From: Planctomycetota bacterium
GTDB taxonomy: Bacteria > Planctomycetota > PLA2 > JAEUHO01
Direction of reading: 5' to 3'
Length of the DNA: 59,059 nt
Assembly (NCBI GenBank): GCA_029259775.1
Contig: JAJDEN010000031.1
Span: forward strand, 1 to 59,059
Positions 35,922 to 43,886 of the stretch are shown here, piece after piece (the stretch's first letter is position 1; the number at the start of each line of letters is the position of its first letter). The translations under genes and the position numbers were made by a program. The notes below the pieces were generated by a model. That model worked only from the letters and a program-made list of their open reading frames with translations. It was not told the DNA's origin and did not search any database.

Positions 35922-36994
35922 GTCCTCGGAAACAGACAACACCGATCCTCTGGTGCCTCGGGGCCGCGGCCTTGTTCGGTGCTTCGACGCCGGCATGCAA
36001 GGCGCTGCTCGGAGAGGTCAGCCCTCTTGCGCTGGCGGGCCTCTTGTACTTGGGCGCCGCGTTGGCAACACTTCCTGTTGCCTTCCGCGGCGGCTCGCCG
36101 CGTCTGCGCCGCCAGCGAAGAAGCCGGCTCATGCTCGCCGGAGCAGTCGTGTTCGGGGGCGGGCTCGGCCCGGTCCTGCTTCTCGTCGGCTTGAGCATGG
36201 CTCCGGCGGCGTCAGTTGCACTCTGGTTGAACTTGGAGACCGTGGCGACGGCCCTCCTGGCCTGGACGCTGTTTCGCGAGCACCTGGACGGAAGGACGTG
36301 GCTCTCTATCGCGCTGGTGGTCATCGCCGGCGGGGTTCTAGCAGCGCCGTCAGGCTTCGGATCCCTCGTCCCCGCGGCCCTTGTCGGCCTGGCCTGCCTT
36401 TGTTGGGGGCTGGACAACAACCTGACCGCCCTTGTGGACGGGTTCACACCGGCTCAGACAACAGCCGTCAAGGGCGTGTTCGCGGGCTCCGCGAATCTGC
36501 TTCTCGCCCTCGTCTTCGAAGGTCTCGACGTCGCCTTCACGACCATCGTGGGTGCGCTCGCTATCGGTGCCGTGAGCTACGGGCTCTCGATCCTGTTCTA
36601 CGTCCACGGCGCGCAGCATTTGGGGGCGACGCGTTCCCAGTTGTTGTTCTCCACGTCGCCGTTCCTGGGTGTGATCTTCGCGTGGACGATCCTGGGCGAG
36701 CCGGTTCTCGGAGCGCAGGTGGGAGCCGCGGCCCTCATGGTCGTGGCTCTGTGGTTCCTACTCCGGGGCCGCCACGAGCATGAGCATGCGCACGAGGCGA
36801 TGGTGCACACGCACTCGCACCGGCATGACGACGGCCACCACGATCACGTTCACCCCGGCCTGCCGGCATCGGTTCGACACGTCCACGAGCACGAGCACAC
36901 GCCGATGGTACATACCCACCCTCATGTGCCGGATCTGCACCACCGTCATGGTCACCGCCGCGAACTTCCTAGGCCGCCAGACGAGAGCTCGTGA
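35918..36994 (+). CDS. EamA/DMT transporter with His-rich C-terminal tail
   Basis: 358 residues: ten predicted membrane spans in two repeats of five (residues about 10-285), as in the EamA/drug-metabolite transporter superfamily. A cytosolic or periplasmic tail of about 65 residues has more than twenty His (HEHEHAHE, HTHSHRHDDGHHDH, HEHEHTP, HHRHGHRR). Typical EamA proteins lack this tail, so the transporter may be adapted to metal. The tail resembles His loops of Zn transporters. The ATGA overlap with the SHOCT gene argues they act together. Confidence 0.82.
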   Translation: MSPRKQTTPILWCLGAAALFGASTPACKALLGEVSPLALAGLLYLGAALATLPVAFRGGSPRLRRQRRSRLMLAGAVVFGGGLGPVLLLVGLSMAPAASVALWLNLETVATALLAWTLFREHLDGRTWLSIALVVIAGGVLAAPSGFGSLVPAALVGLACLCWGLDNNLTALVDGFTPAQTTAVKGVFAGSANLLLALVFEGLDVAFTTIVGALAIGAVSYGLSILFYVHGAQHLGATRSQLLFSTSPFLGVIFAWTILGEPVLGAQVGAAALMVVALWFLLRGRHEHEHAHEAMVHTHSHRHDDGHHDHVHPGLPASVRHVHEHEHTPMVHTHPHVPDLHHRHGHRRELPRPPDESS

Positions 36995-37129
36995 CTTGGA
37001 GGCGAACGCGGTGGCGCGTGCGAGCAGGATGACGGCCTCGTGCCTCGCGCGCATCTACCCAGCAGCGCGAAGCGAGGCCGTGCGAGAGGCTGACGCCGTG
37101 GCAGGTCACCGGCTCGGACGCCCGCGGCG

Positions 37130-37335
37130 ATGAGCACCCTCGTCTTCTCACCTGTTGTCGCTCATCTCCCGATCGACAAGCGCGTCAAGATCATCCTCAT
37201 TTGGATTGGCTTCGCGCTCATCGCGGGTGCGCTGGTCCTGATCTTCTCTCGCTAGTACCTGAGACGGAATCGCTCGTCGAAGCACGTGTTGCTTTGCACA
37301 CTCCGGCAGATGTATGCGAGGGGTGACATCAGGTC
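37130..37335 (+). pseudogene. Dead copy of SHOCT membrane protein
   Basis: From ATG 37130 the translation follows the SHOCT protein at 51719 almost residue for residue through the membrane span, but the Tyr codon of YYPRR is TAG at 37250-37252. Beyond the stop the match continues (YLRRNRS-KHV--CTLRQMYARGDI) and breaks off near 37331, where unrelated sequence leading to the IS3 remnant begins. DNA identity to the 51719 copy is high by eye, higher than between the two intact copies. It is probably a recent duplicate truncated by rearrangement. Confidence 0.75.
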
Positions 37336-37521
37336 ACTGTCCCGTCATGAGGGCGGTCCATGTCTGCCGTGAGCGCGACAGCCCAATCCACGGCCTCTGC
37401 TAGGGTCATTGTTTCCGGCGGAGTCCCGACATGTCTCGCATACTGACCTCTTGACCTGATCCCCGAAAACTGATCCACGCGGCGTGCCATTTTTCCCACA
37501 ATGGAAGGTGAGGAAGTGGCC

Positions 37522-37788
37522 ATGAAGCGGAAGCAGTTATCAGAAGCACAGATCGCGATGGCGCTCGAGCAAGCGCGAGCTGGCCTGAAGGTCGAAGAAG
37601 TGTGCCGCAAGCTCGGCGTCAGCCAGAACACGTTCTACCGCTGGCGCAAGAAGTACGGCCCGATGCAGCCGAGCGAGATCAAGCGCTTGAAGCAGCTCGA
37701 GGATGAGAACCAGCGGTTGAAGTCGATCGTGGCGGACCTGACGCTCGACAAGGCGATGCTGCAGGAAGTCCTGCGAAAAAAAGACTGA
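37522..37788 (+). CDS. IS3-family OrfA
   Basis: 88 residues from ATG 37522 (GAGGAAG upstream). It has an HTH_Tnp_1-type helix-turn-helix (LSEAQIAMALEQA, then GVSQNTFYRWRKKYG) and a leucine-zipper-like helix (IKRLKQLEDENQRLK). OrfA provides DNA binding for the OrfAB transposase made by -1 frameshifting; the A7G run at 37776-37783 just before the stop is a typical slip site. Because OrfB is truncated, no active transposase can be made from this copy. Confidence 0.85.
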   Translation: MKRKQLSEAQIAMALEQARAGLKVEEVCRKLGVSQNTFYRWRKKYGPMQPSEIKRLKQLEDENQRLKSIVADLTLDKAMLQEVLRKKD

Positions 37789-37880
37789 AGCCGGCCAGGC
37801 TGCGCGCGGACGTCGAGACGCTTCAACGCGACTTCGGCGTCAGCGAGCGCCGCGCGTGCAAGGTCAGCCGTGCAGACGTC
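37782..37880 (+). pseudogene. IS3 OrfB, first residues only
   Basis: In the -1 frame after the A-run the translation reads LKPARLRADVETLQ, then FGVSERRACK, the usual beginning of OrfB. The DDE catalytic domain is completely missing. The exact breakpoint is between about 37865 and 37890. Confidence 0.65.
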
Positions 37881-37911
37881 GGCCTTGCTACGCGCCGCCT
37901 GAACTTGATCC

Positions 37912-38130
37912 ATGCGCAGGCAGGAGCCGGCGGAGGCGACGAATCGGTTGGTAGAGCAGATGCGCGACGAAGCGGGAGGTCTCGACATGCTTCGTTTCCT
38001 TGAGGTCTTCAGGTCCACGCGGCGTGCGAGGCCCCAGATCGCGCAGGCTCGGCTTGCGGCGTACGCGGCATGGTCGTCCCTGGAGGACGCCTGTGGGAGC
38101 CCACTGCTTGTCTTCGCGGGGGCGCCCTAG
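37912..38130 (+). pseudogene. Probable C-terminal fragment of an outer-membrane efflux protein
   Basis: About 72 codons with the C-terminal helical pattern of CusC/TolC-type proteins: N-LVEQMRDE, GLDMLRFLEVFRS, ARPQIAQARLAAY and LEDACGSPLL, matching the family's late helix with G-LD-L--L and the closing A-L--A-G-P. It abuts the IS3 remnant and lacks everything upstream. It could be the relic of a further efflux cassette deleted by IS activity. The assignment rests on a short pattern and is moderate. Confidence 0.4.
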
Positions 38131-38254
38131 GGTGGGGAGTCGCGACTCACTTACGTGGAACCTGAACGGTCCGGCTCGCGTCCCTAGCGACGGAGGCACA
38201 ATTCGTGGACCGGCGGCAAACAGACCCCCAGCGACATGCGTACAAGGTGAAGTC

Positions 38255-38620
38255 ATGAGACTGCTCTTCATCACGCTGCTGATCCTGACGCCGGCCCTCG
38301 CGCCGGCGCACGCTGGTGTGGCTGCAGTTGACGACGCGACGTGCCCCTGTTGCGCCCCCGTCGAGGGCCCGGTCTGCGGTCTCGCATCGCAAGACGATGG
38401 GCGGCCTTGTGGGCCCTCCTGCACGTGCTTCGAGCACCTAGGGCACTGGGTCCCGTGGGGCCGGTCCAAGTCGGCGGACGAGTCTGCGGTGGGGCGTCTG
38501 CCTGACACACGCACGTGCGCGTTCGGCGTCGACTCGAGAAGCGCCGCTGGCGGCGTGCACCGCGTCGTGCTTGCCGGACCGCGCCGGCTAGCCGACTTTC
38601 TTGGCGTCCTCCTGATCTAG
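38255..38620 (+). CDS. Exported Cys-rich protein
   Basis: 121 residues from ATG 38255 (AAGGTGA upstream). A signal peptide (about residues 1-21) is followed by a Cys-dense region (CPCC, C, C, CTC; about residues 30-60), which can bind soft metals or form disulfides. The rest is unrecognised. It lies between the two metal cassettes, so a metal-binding role is suggested by context only. Confidence 0.55.
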   Translation: MRLLFITLLILTPALAPAHAGVAAVDDATCPCCAPVEGPVCGLASQDDGRPCGPSCTCFEHLGHWVPWGRSKSADESAVGRLPDTRTCAFGVDSRSAAGGVHRVVLAGPRRLADFLGVLLI

Positions 38621-38894
38621 GTCGCGGTCGCAGCACCCTCCAAGACGGAGAGTCTCACGTCCGCGTGAGCAGGTGCGCACGCCCGTCTTCGGCCGCAACG
38701 GCCGTCTCCTGAGGTTCGGTTCGCGTTGGTCCAACTGGGCCGGCGGGACTGGCACCTCGCACCATCCTGCGCGTGAGCCACGAGGGCTCCGCGAGGACAG
38801 CCGGATGTGGGGGCCGCGTCTCCCTCTACCCACGTGCGGCACGAACGCACCACGAGAAGTTGCCATCAGATCAGACCGAGAAGGAACCACGGAC

Positions 38895-39932
38895 ATGACT
38901 TCCAGAATCCCCCTCGCCATTGCATTCCTCGCTCTCCTCGCCGCAAGCCCCGCCTTCGCAGAGGAGGTGATCTCAACAAGGAACGGATCCGTGTACGTGG
39001 GTGACGTCACGGAGTTGACCCCCAAGGCAGTCACCATCAAGCTCCAGTCCCCCAAGAAGGGCACGCGGCGCTTCGCGCTCGAGGACCTGACCGACACCAC
39101 GCTCTGGCGGCTGCGCTCCAAGCGCATCGGAGCACAGGATGGCAAGGCCATGATGGCACTTGGATCCTGGGCCGAGGACCGCGGACTCCTGCTTGCGGCC
39201 GTGCACGAGTATCGGCGTGCTACGGGCGTCAAGGCAGCAGCAGCAAGGGCCAAGTCGCGCTTCGTCGCACTCGCAGGCCGCTTGGCCAGGGAGTTGTTCG
39301 AGCGCGGCGAAGCACTCTTCGTCGAGGAGCTTCCCGATGCCGCCCTGGCGCAGTACAAGGCCGTCATCGAGCGCTACCCGCACTCGGAGGCCGCCCGCGC
39401 CGCCCGCGAACGCGTCGCACTTGTCCGATCCCTCCTCAAGGCACCCAACGCCGACGTGGGCGCCGGGGCGCAGGGGGTCAAGAAGGCAGCGTCCGTCGCC
39501 TGGGGTCGGATCGTCAAGTCCGTAGAGGGGCGACTCCACAAGGCCGCTCGCTATGAGAAGAAGGCCGCGCGCGAGACTCGGCCCGTGCGACAGGCAGGTG
39601 CACTGAAGAAGGCCGTGGTGCAGATCGAGGCCGCATGGGCGTTGGTGAGCAAGCTCGCCGGCTCCACCGACGACGTGCCGCCCAGCGAGGCTCTTCTGCT
39701 GAAGGCGACCGTGCGCGAGCGCCTCATCGGCGCCTACCTCAAGACGGGCCTCTCGTATCTGACACGTCGCTCGTTGAACCAGGCGCAGGAGTACTGCGTG
39801 AAGATTGGCGAGCTCGATTCGGATCACGAGAAGTACTCGCTGCACGCTCGCATCATCGAGGCGCGCTTGGCCCGCACGTGGGCCGCACCCTCTTCCGGTC
39901 GCTTGAGCGGCCGCCGGGGCCCGACGCGGTGA
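38895..39932 (+). CDS. Exported helical-repeat (TPR-like) protein
   Basis: 345 residues from ATG 38895 (AAGGAA upstream; the frame is open to 38673). A signal peptide ends ASPAFA (about residue 21). Residues about 22-70 are a small beta domain (GSVYVGDVTELTPKAVTIKL), as in proteins that begin with an SH3-like or DUF-type fold. Residues about 85-330 are amphipathic helices with TPR-like units, including ALAQYKAVIERYP and AARARERV. It may be a periplasmic scaffold; function unknown. It stands alone before cassette B. Confidence 0.65.
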   Translation: MTSRIPLAIAFLALLAASPAFAEEVISTRNGSVYVGDVTELTPKAVTIKLQSPKKGTRRFALEDLTDTTLWRLRSKRIGAQDGKAMMALGSWAEDRGLLLAAVHEYRRATGVKAAAARAKSRFVALAGRLARELFERGEALFVEELPDAALAQYKAVIERYPHSEAARAARERVALVRSLLKAPNADVGAGAQGVKKAASVAWGRIVKSVEGRLHKAARYEKKAARETRPVRQAGALKKAVVQIEAAWALVSKLAGSTDDVPPSEALLLKATVRERLIGAYLKTGLSYLTRRSLNQAQEYCVKIGELDSDHEKYSLHARIIEARLARTWAAPSSGRLSGRRGPTR

Positions 39933-40446
39933 CTCGGACCATCCAACTGGGACGCCGCGGCTCACCGCGCCCTGGTGGGCAACGCGAGCGTAGCGCTCCA
40001 TCTCGGAGCACGGCGTCCGCAGGAGAGAAGGTGAAACCCTTGCCTCACGACGAAGCACGAAACTCTGACAGACCACTGCGCGATCGAGGCGAGTTCTCGC
40101 CTTGGTCCGCGTGCGGGCCTGATCGCACCGCTGGGACGCGCGAGGAACAGCATGCTGTTCCTCGCGTCAGCGCGATACTGGCGTCCGCATGCCTGTTTGC
40201 CGGCGGCGGCGCCGCCGCCCACTCATTGCGGTTGGACGCCGACACGCACCAAGCAAGCGAACCCGTCCGCACCGCTGTACGGGTTCCCAGTTCGCACGGG
40301 TCGACAGCGGTTGCCATTCCGCAACGAGTCGGCCTCTGCGCCTCGCTTGCGGGGGCGGGAACGCGCGGGCGGGCTCCGCGCGCAAATGAGTTCTTCATCT
40401 CGAAACTTGCGCTTCCCTCCGTGGGGCCGTATGACGTTTGGGCCCC
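39933..40446. other. Intergenic region before cassette B
   Basis: About 510 bases. A short plus-strand frame around 40150-40450 could encode an exported peptide, but start and composition are unconvincing. No clear promoter, terminator or repeat seen. Confidence 0.4.
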
Positions 40447-40899
40447 ATGAGCCGCGCCCTCACCATGTCTGCAGTCCTCGCCTGGATCGTGATCCAGGTG
40501 CCGGTCGTGTTTTGCAGCACCGCGTGCGGGCAGTCCGTCAGTCACCTCCTCGCGGCGGGCGACCACGCCTGCCACGACGAAGAGTCGGATGCCCATCACC
40601 GACGCTGCGCCCACGACCGGACGGAAGGCACTGATTCAGAAGGCACTGACTCAGACCATCCCACAGACGGGGACACGGACGACGAGCGCGGTGACCACGT
40701 GGTCATCACGATCCAGAGTTCCACCTGTGGATCGTCGGTGGATCTGCCTGATAGCAGCTCTGCTGTCGATAGCTGGGTATGCGCGGACCTTCTCCGCGAC
40801 GGCCTTTTGATCGAGCAGGCAACGGAGCGCGACTCCAGACAGACCGATCCGCCCACGCGCGTGGATCCGGTCTCCACGTCCGTCCAACTGCAGGTCTAG
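40447..40899 (+). CDS. Exported His/Asp/Cys-rich protein, start of cassette B
   Basis: 150 residues from ATG 40447. A signal peptide (about residues 1-28) precedes a region with HACHDEESDAHHRRCAHD (about residues 40-57) and an acidic Thr/Asp stretch, all suited to metal binding. The position relative to the efflux genes matches the His-rich protein at 26865, although sequence similarity is limited. Likely a periplasmic metal buffer or sensor. Confidence 0.6.
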   Translation: MSRALTMSAVLAWIVIQVPVVFCSTACGQSVSHLLAAGDHACHDEESDAHHRRCAHDRTEGTDSEGTDSDHPTDGDTDDERGDHVVITIQSSTCGSSVDLPDSSSAVDSWVCADLLRDGLLIEQATERDSRQTDPPTRVDPVSTSVQLQV

Positions 40900-40977
40900 C
40901 CGCGGCCCACGATCCGTGCGGGCTCCTCTTCTGGAGCACCGCGTTCTTCAATTCGTGGCCCCTCGCTGGGGATCTGC

Positions 40978-42357
40978 ATGCGCTACATCGTTCTTCTGTC
41001 CATCGTGCTCCTCGTCTTGGCTTCTGGCGGGTGCCAGTCCTATCGCGCCAATCCTCCGATTCTGGACAGCCATGCCCGTGCATGGCATCAGCGTCAGCCA
41101 GACGCCGATGGCGTCCGGGCCTACGCTCAGTCCTTGGTTCGCCTGAACGCCGGAGCGCGAGCTCCCTTCGAGGTGAGCGATGGTCTGACACTCGAGGAAG
41201 CAGAGTCTGTTGCGCTGCTCCTCAATCCGGAGCTCCGCGTCACTCGCTTGGAGGCCCGCGTGCCGCTGCTCGGCGCACGCGAAGCGGGGCGCCCCGAAGA
41301 TCCCGAGTTCGAGCTCGATCTTCTACGGATTCTCGAGAGCGTGTCCTCACCCTGGATCCTGGGGACGGGGCTTCGCTTCACCGTGCCGATCTCGGGGCGC
41401 CTTCAGGCCGAGCGAGCACGGGCGTTTGCGGAAGCGGACGCGGCGCTCTGTGCTGCGTACGTCGCGGAGCTGTCTGTGGTCACGCGCCTGCGTAGGGCGT
41501 GGAACCAATGGACCGCCACAGGCGAGCGCGTCGTTCTGCTGCAGGCACACCTGACCGGCCTGGATGACATGCTCAAGATCGCGAGGGCGCAGCGCGAGGC
41601 GAATCAGATTGGCGGCCCGCAGTTGGGTGTGCTGGAGCTCGAGCAGGTCCGACGGCTCGGCGAGCTGGATGCGCTGCGGTCCGACCAGGTCCGGCAGGTA
41701 CTCGCCCTGAAGAAGTTGATGGGACTCACGCCAGACGCCGAACTGGCCTTGATTCCAGCCCTCTCCCCCGATCGCCCCGCCCTGGAGCCGCAGGTCGAGC
41801 GCGCTCACCTTCGGGACCTGAACCCCGAACTCGCCCTTGCAAAGGCGCGCTACGCAACGGCGGAGAAGGCACTGCAGTTTGAGATACGCAAGCAGTATCC
41901 GGATCTGAAGGTCGGGCCGTCCTACGAGAACGAAGACGGGCAAGGCCGCCTTGGAGCGGGCGGAGGCATCCCACTCCCGCTCTGGAATCGGAATCGTCGC
42001 GCGATCGCCGAGAGCCGCGCAGAGCGCGATGCAGCCCGCGGCGCGTATCACGCGCGCTACGAAATGCTCGTGGCTGACCTCGCTGAAGCGCGAGCCGAGT
42101 TCAGTGCAGCTGCGTCGCGCAGCACATGGCTGCGTGATCGCGTGGCACCCATGGCCGATCGTCAGCTCAACGACCTGCGCAAGCTGGGCGAGCTCGGGGA
42201 CATGGATGTGCTCATCCTCAAGGACGCCATGACAGGCGTGCTCGAAGCCAAGTTCCAACTCCTGGATGTGCGCCTCCAGCAGGCGCAGGCCTCCACGAGT
42301 ATCCAGTCCCTGATCGAGCCGCTCCGGACCCCCTCAAGCCGCTGTTGCGCGAAGTGA
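40978..42357 (+). CDS. Outer-membrane efflux lipoprotein, CusC/CzcC-like (cassette B)
   Basis: 459 residues with lipobox ASGGC (Cys about residue 19). The family start motif is GLTLEEAESVALLLNPEL (about residues 64-81). Two long helical regions (about residues 140-245 and 340-440) form the channel. Together with the adaptor at 42366 and pump at 43887 it forms a tripartite system. The cassette A counterpart is 27647; the two are diverged, not a recent copy. Confidence 0.87.
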   Translation: MRYIVLLSIVLLVLASGGCQSYRANPPILDSHARAWHQRQPDADGVRAYAQSLVRLNAGARAPFEVSDGLTLEEAESVALLLNPELRVTRLEARVPLLGAREAGRPEDPEFELDLLRILESVSSPWILGTGLRFTVPISGRLQAERARAFAEADAALCAAYVAELSVVTRLRRAWNQWTATGERVVLLQAHLTGLDDMLKIARAQREANQIGGPQLGVLELEQVRRLGELDALRSDQVRQVLALKKLMGLTPDAELALIPALSPDRPALEPQVERAHLRDLNPELALAKARYATAEKALQFEIRKQYPDLKVGPSYENEDGQGRLGAGGGIPLPLWNRNRRAIAESRAERDAARGAYHARYEMLVADLAEARAEFSAAASRSTWLRDRVAPMADRQLNDLRKLGELGDMDVLILKDAMTGVLEAKFQLLDVRLQQAQASTSIQSLIEPLRTPSSRCCAK

Positions 42358-42365
42358 GAACGACC

Positions 42366-43862
42366 ATGCACGCATCCTCCCGCCTCTTGACTCTCTGCCT
42401 CTTCATCCTTCTCCTCGGCGCCTGCGGCGATCGCGGCGGCGAGGAATCCGCGGCATCTGCCGCCGAGCCTCCCGTGCCGATGACGAACCGAATCGACGTG
42501 CCACCGGCCGTACGCAAGAACCTCGGCATCACGTTCGCGAAGGTCGAGGAGCGCGACGTCCGGAGCACGATCAGGGTGCCGGGCCACTTCGAGCTGCGGC
42601 CCGACGCCCATCGCGCGTACCACGCGACGCTGTCCGGCCAGGTCGAGTTGCGCGTGAAGCAGTACGCGCCCGTCAAGAAGGGCGATGTGCTGTTCCGCGT
42701 GGAGTCCCCGCAGTGGCACAGCATGCAGAGGGAGCTAGCGGACACCGTCTCGGTGATTCGCAAGACGCGAACGGAGCAGAACTCACTGAAGGCCCGGATG
42801 GAGGCGGTAGCGGGACACGCTGCTCGTCTCCGTGATCAGCGGGGCGTGTGGCAGGCTCGGTTGAAGCAGATCGAGGGCATCGGCGCTGCCGGCGGAGGCA
42901 TCGCGTCGGCGCGTACGGAGGCGCGCGCAGAGCTCGCCTCCACCGAGACGGCTCTCGCTGAGGTCGTGGAGGAGAAAGCTCAGCTTCTTGGCCTTCAAGC
43001 GGGCTTGGGCGCGGACTTGACTGGGTACCGTGAGTCCACCCCGCTCCTCTATGCCGAAGCACTCGGGGAGAGCGCCCTGCCACCCGAGTCGGCTGCCCAG
43101 GCGCCGCTCGACCTCGCACTGGCACGTGCCGCCGCGCTGCTGGGGAGGGAAGTCAGCTATCTCCTGGAGGACGTTGGCGCGAATGGGAGGCCTCTCCCTC
43201 GCTGGCGCGCTCTCGACCGCATTGACGTCGTGGCGTTGCAGGCGGGCGTCGTCGAATCGCTCGGCGTTTCCAACGGCGCTTGGATCGACGTTGGACAGAC
43301 GGTTGTGGAGACCGCGGATCCGGCCATGATCCGCTTTCGTGCTTCTGGCCTGCAGGCCGACCTCGGTCGCATGCGAGATGACATGGACGTTCGCGTCCTG
43401 CCGCCTGGTGGGGGCTCGAGCTCAGCCAAGGAGGCCCTGCACGGCACCATGAAGATCAGCCTCGAGGCGGATCCGCTAGGCCGCAAGATCGACTTGGTGA
43501 TGACCCCCAAGGGGACGGCGCGTCCGCACTGGGCACGTCGCGGTGTCTCGACCGAGATGGAGATCGTCCTCGCCGGTACGCCCGAGCCTCTGCTTGCCGT
43601 CCCCGTACAGGCCGTGATCCAGGACGGCCTAGACAAGGTCATCTTCCGTCGGGATCCGAAGAACCCCAACAAGGTGATCCGCCTGAAGGCCGATCTCGGC
43701 CTCTCGGACGGACGCTGGATCATCGTCGAGAGCGGATTCATGGCGGGCGACGAGGTGGTTCACCACGGCGTGTACGAGCTCATGCTCGCAAGTGGAGGCG
43801 CCAAGCAGAAGGGCGGCCACTTTCACTCTGACGGCACGTTCCACGAAGGCGACGACCACTAG
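42366..43862 (+). CDS. Periplasmic adaptor lipoprotein, CusB/CzcB-like (cassette B)
   Basis: 498 residues from ATG 42366; the lipobox ends LLGAC (Cys about residue 20). The domain order is beta-barrel/lipoyl (about residues 60-120), long coiled coil (about 120-215), lipoyl second half and barrel, and a C-terminal domain. The C-terminus carries GGHFHSDGTFH plus a terminal DDH, paralleling the His motif of the 29035 adaptor. The start is eight bases downstream of the outer-membrane factor stop. Confidence 0.87.
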   Translation: MHASSRLLTLCLFILLLGACGDRGGEESAASAAEPPVPMTNRIDVPPAVRKNLGITFAKVEERDVRSTIRVPGHFELRPDAHRAYHATLSGQVELRVKQYAPVKKGDVLFRVESPQWHSMQRELADTVSVIRKTRTEQNSLKARMEAVAGHAARLRDQRGVWQARLKQIEGIGAAGGGIASARTEARAELASTETALAEVVEEKAQLLGLQAGLGADLTGYRESTPLLYAEALGESALPPESAAQAPLDLALARAAALLGREVSYLLEDVGANGRPLPRWRALDRIDVVALQAGVVESLGVSNGAWIDVGQTVVETADPAMIRFRASGLQADLGRMRDDMDVRVLPPGGGSSSAKEALHGTMKISLEADPLGRKIDLVMTPKGTARPHWARRGVSTEMEIVLAGTPEPLLAVPVQAVIQDGLDKVIFRRDPKNPNKVIRLKADLGLSDGRWIIVESGFMAGDEVVHHGVYELMLASGGAKQKGGHFHSDGTFHEGDDH

Positions 43863-43886
43863 GGCCGAATCACCAGGATCACTGAC

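Larger units (their letters stand above)
37452..37880 (+). mobile_element. IS3-family remnant
   Basis: The left end probably starts near TGACCTGATCCCC (37452). OrfA is intact; only about 30 codons of OrfB remain before the sequence changes to an unrelated fragment near 37880. No right inverted repeat is visible. Confidence 0.65.
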
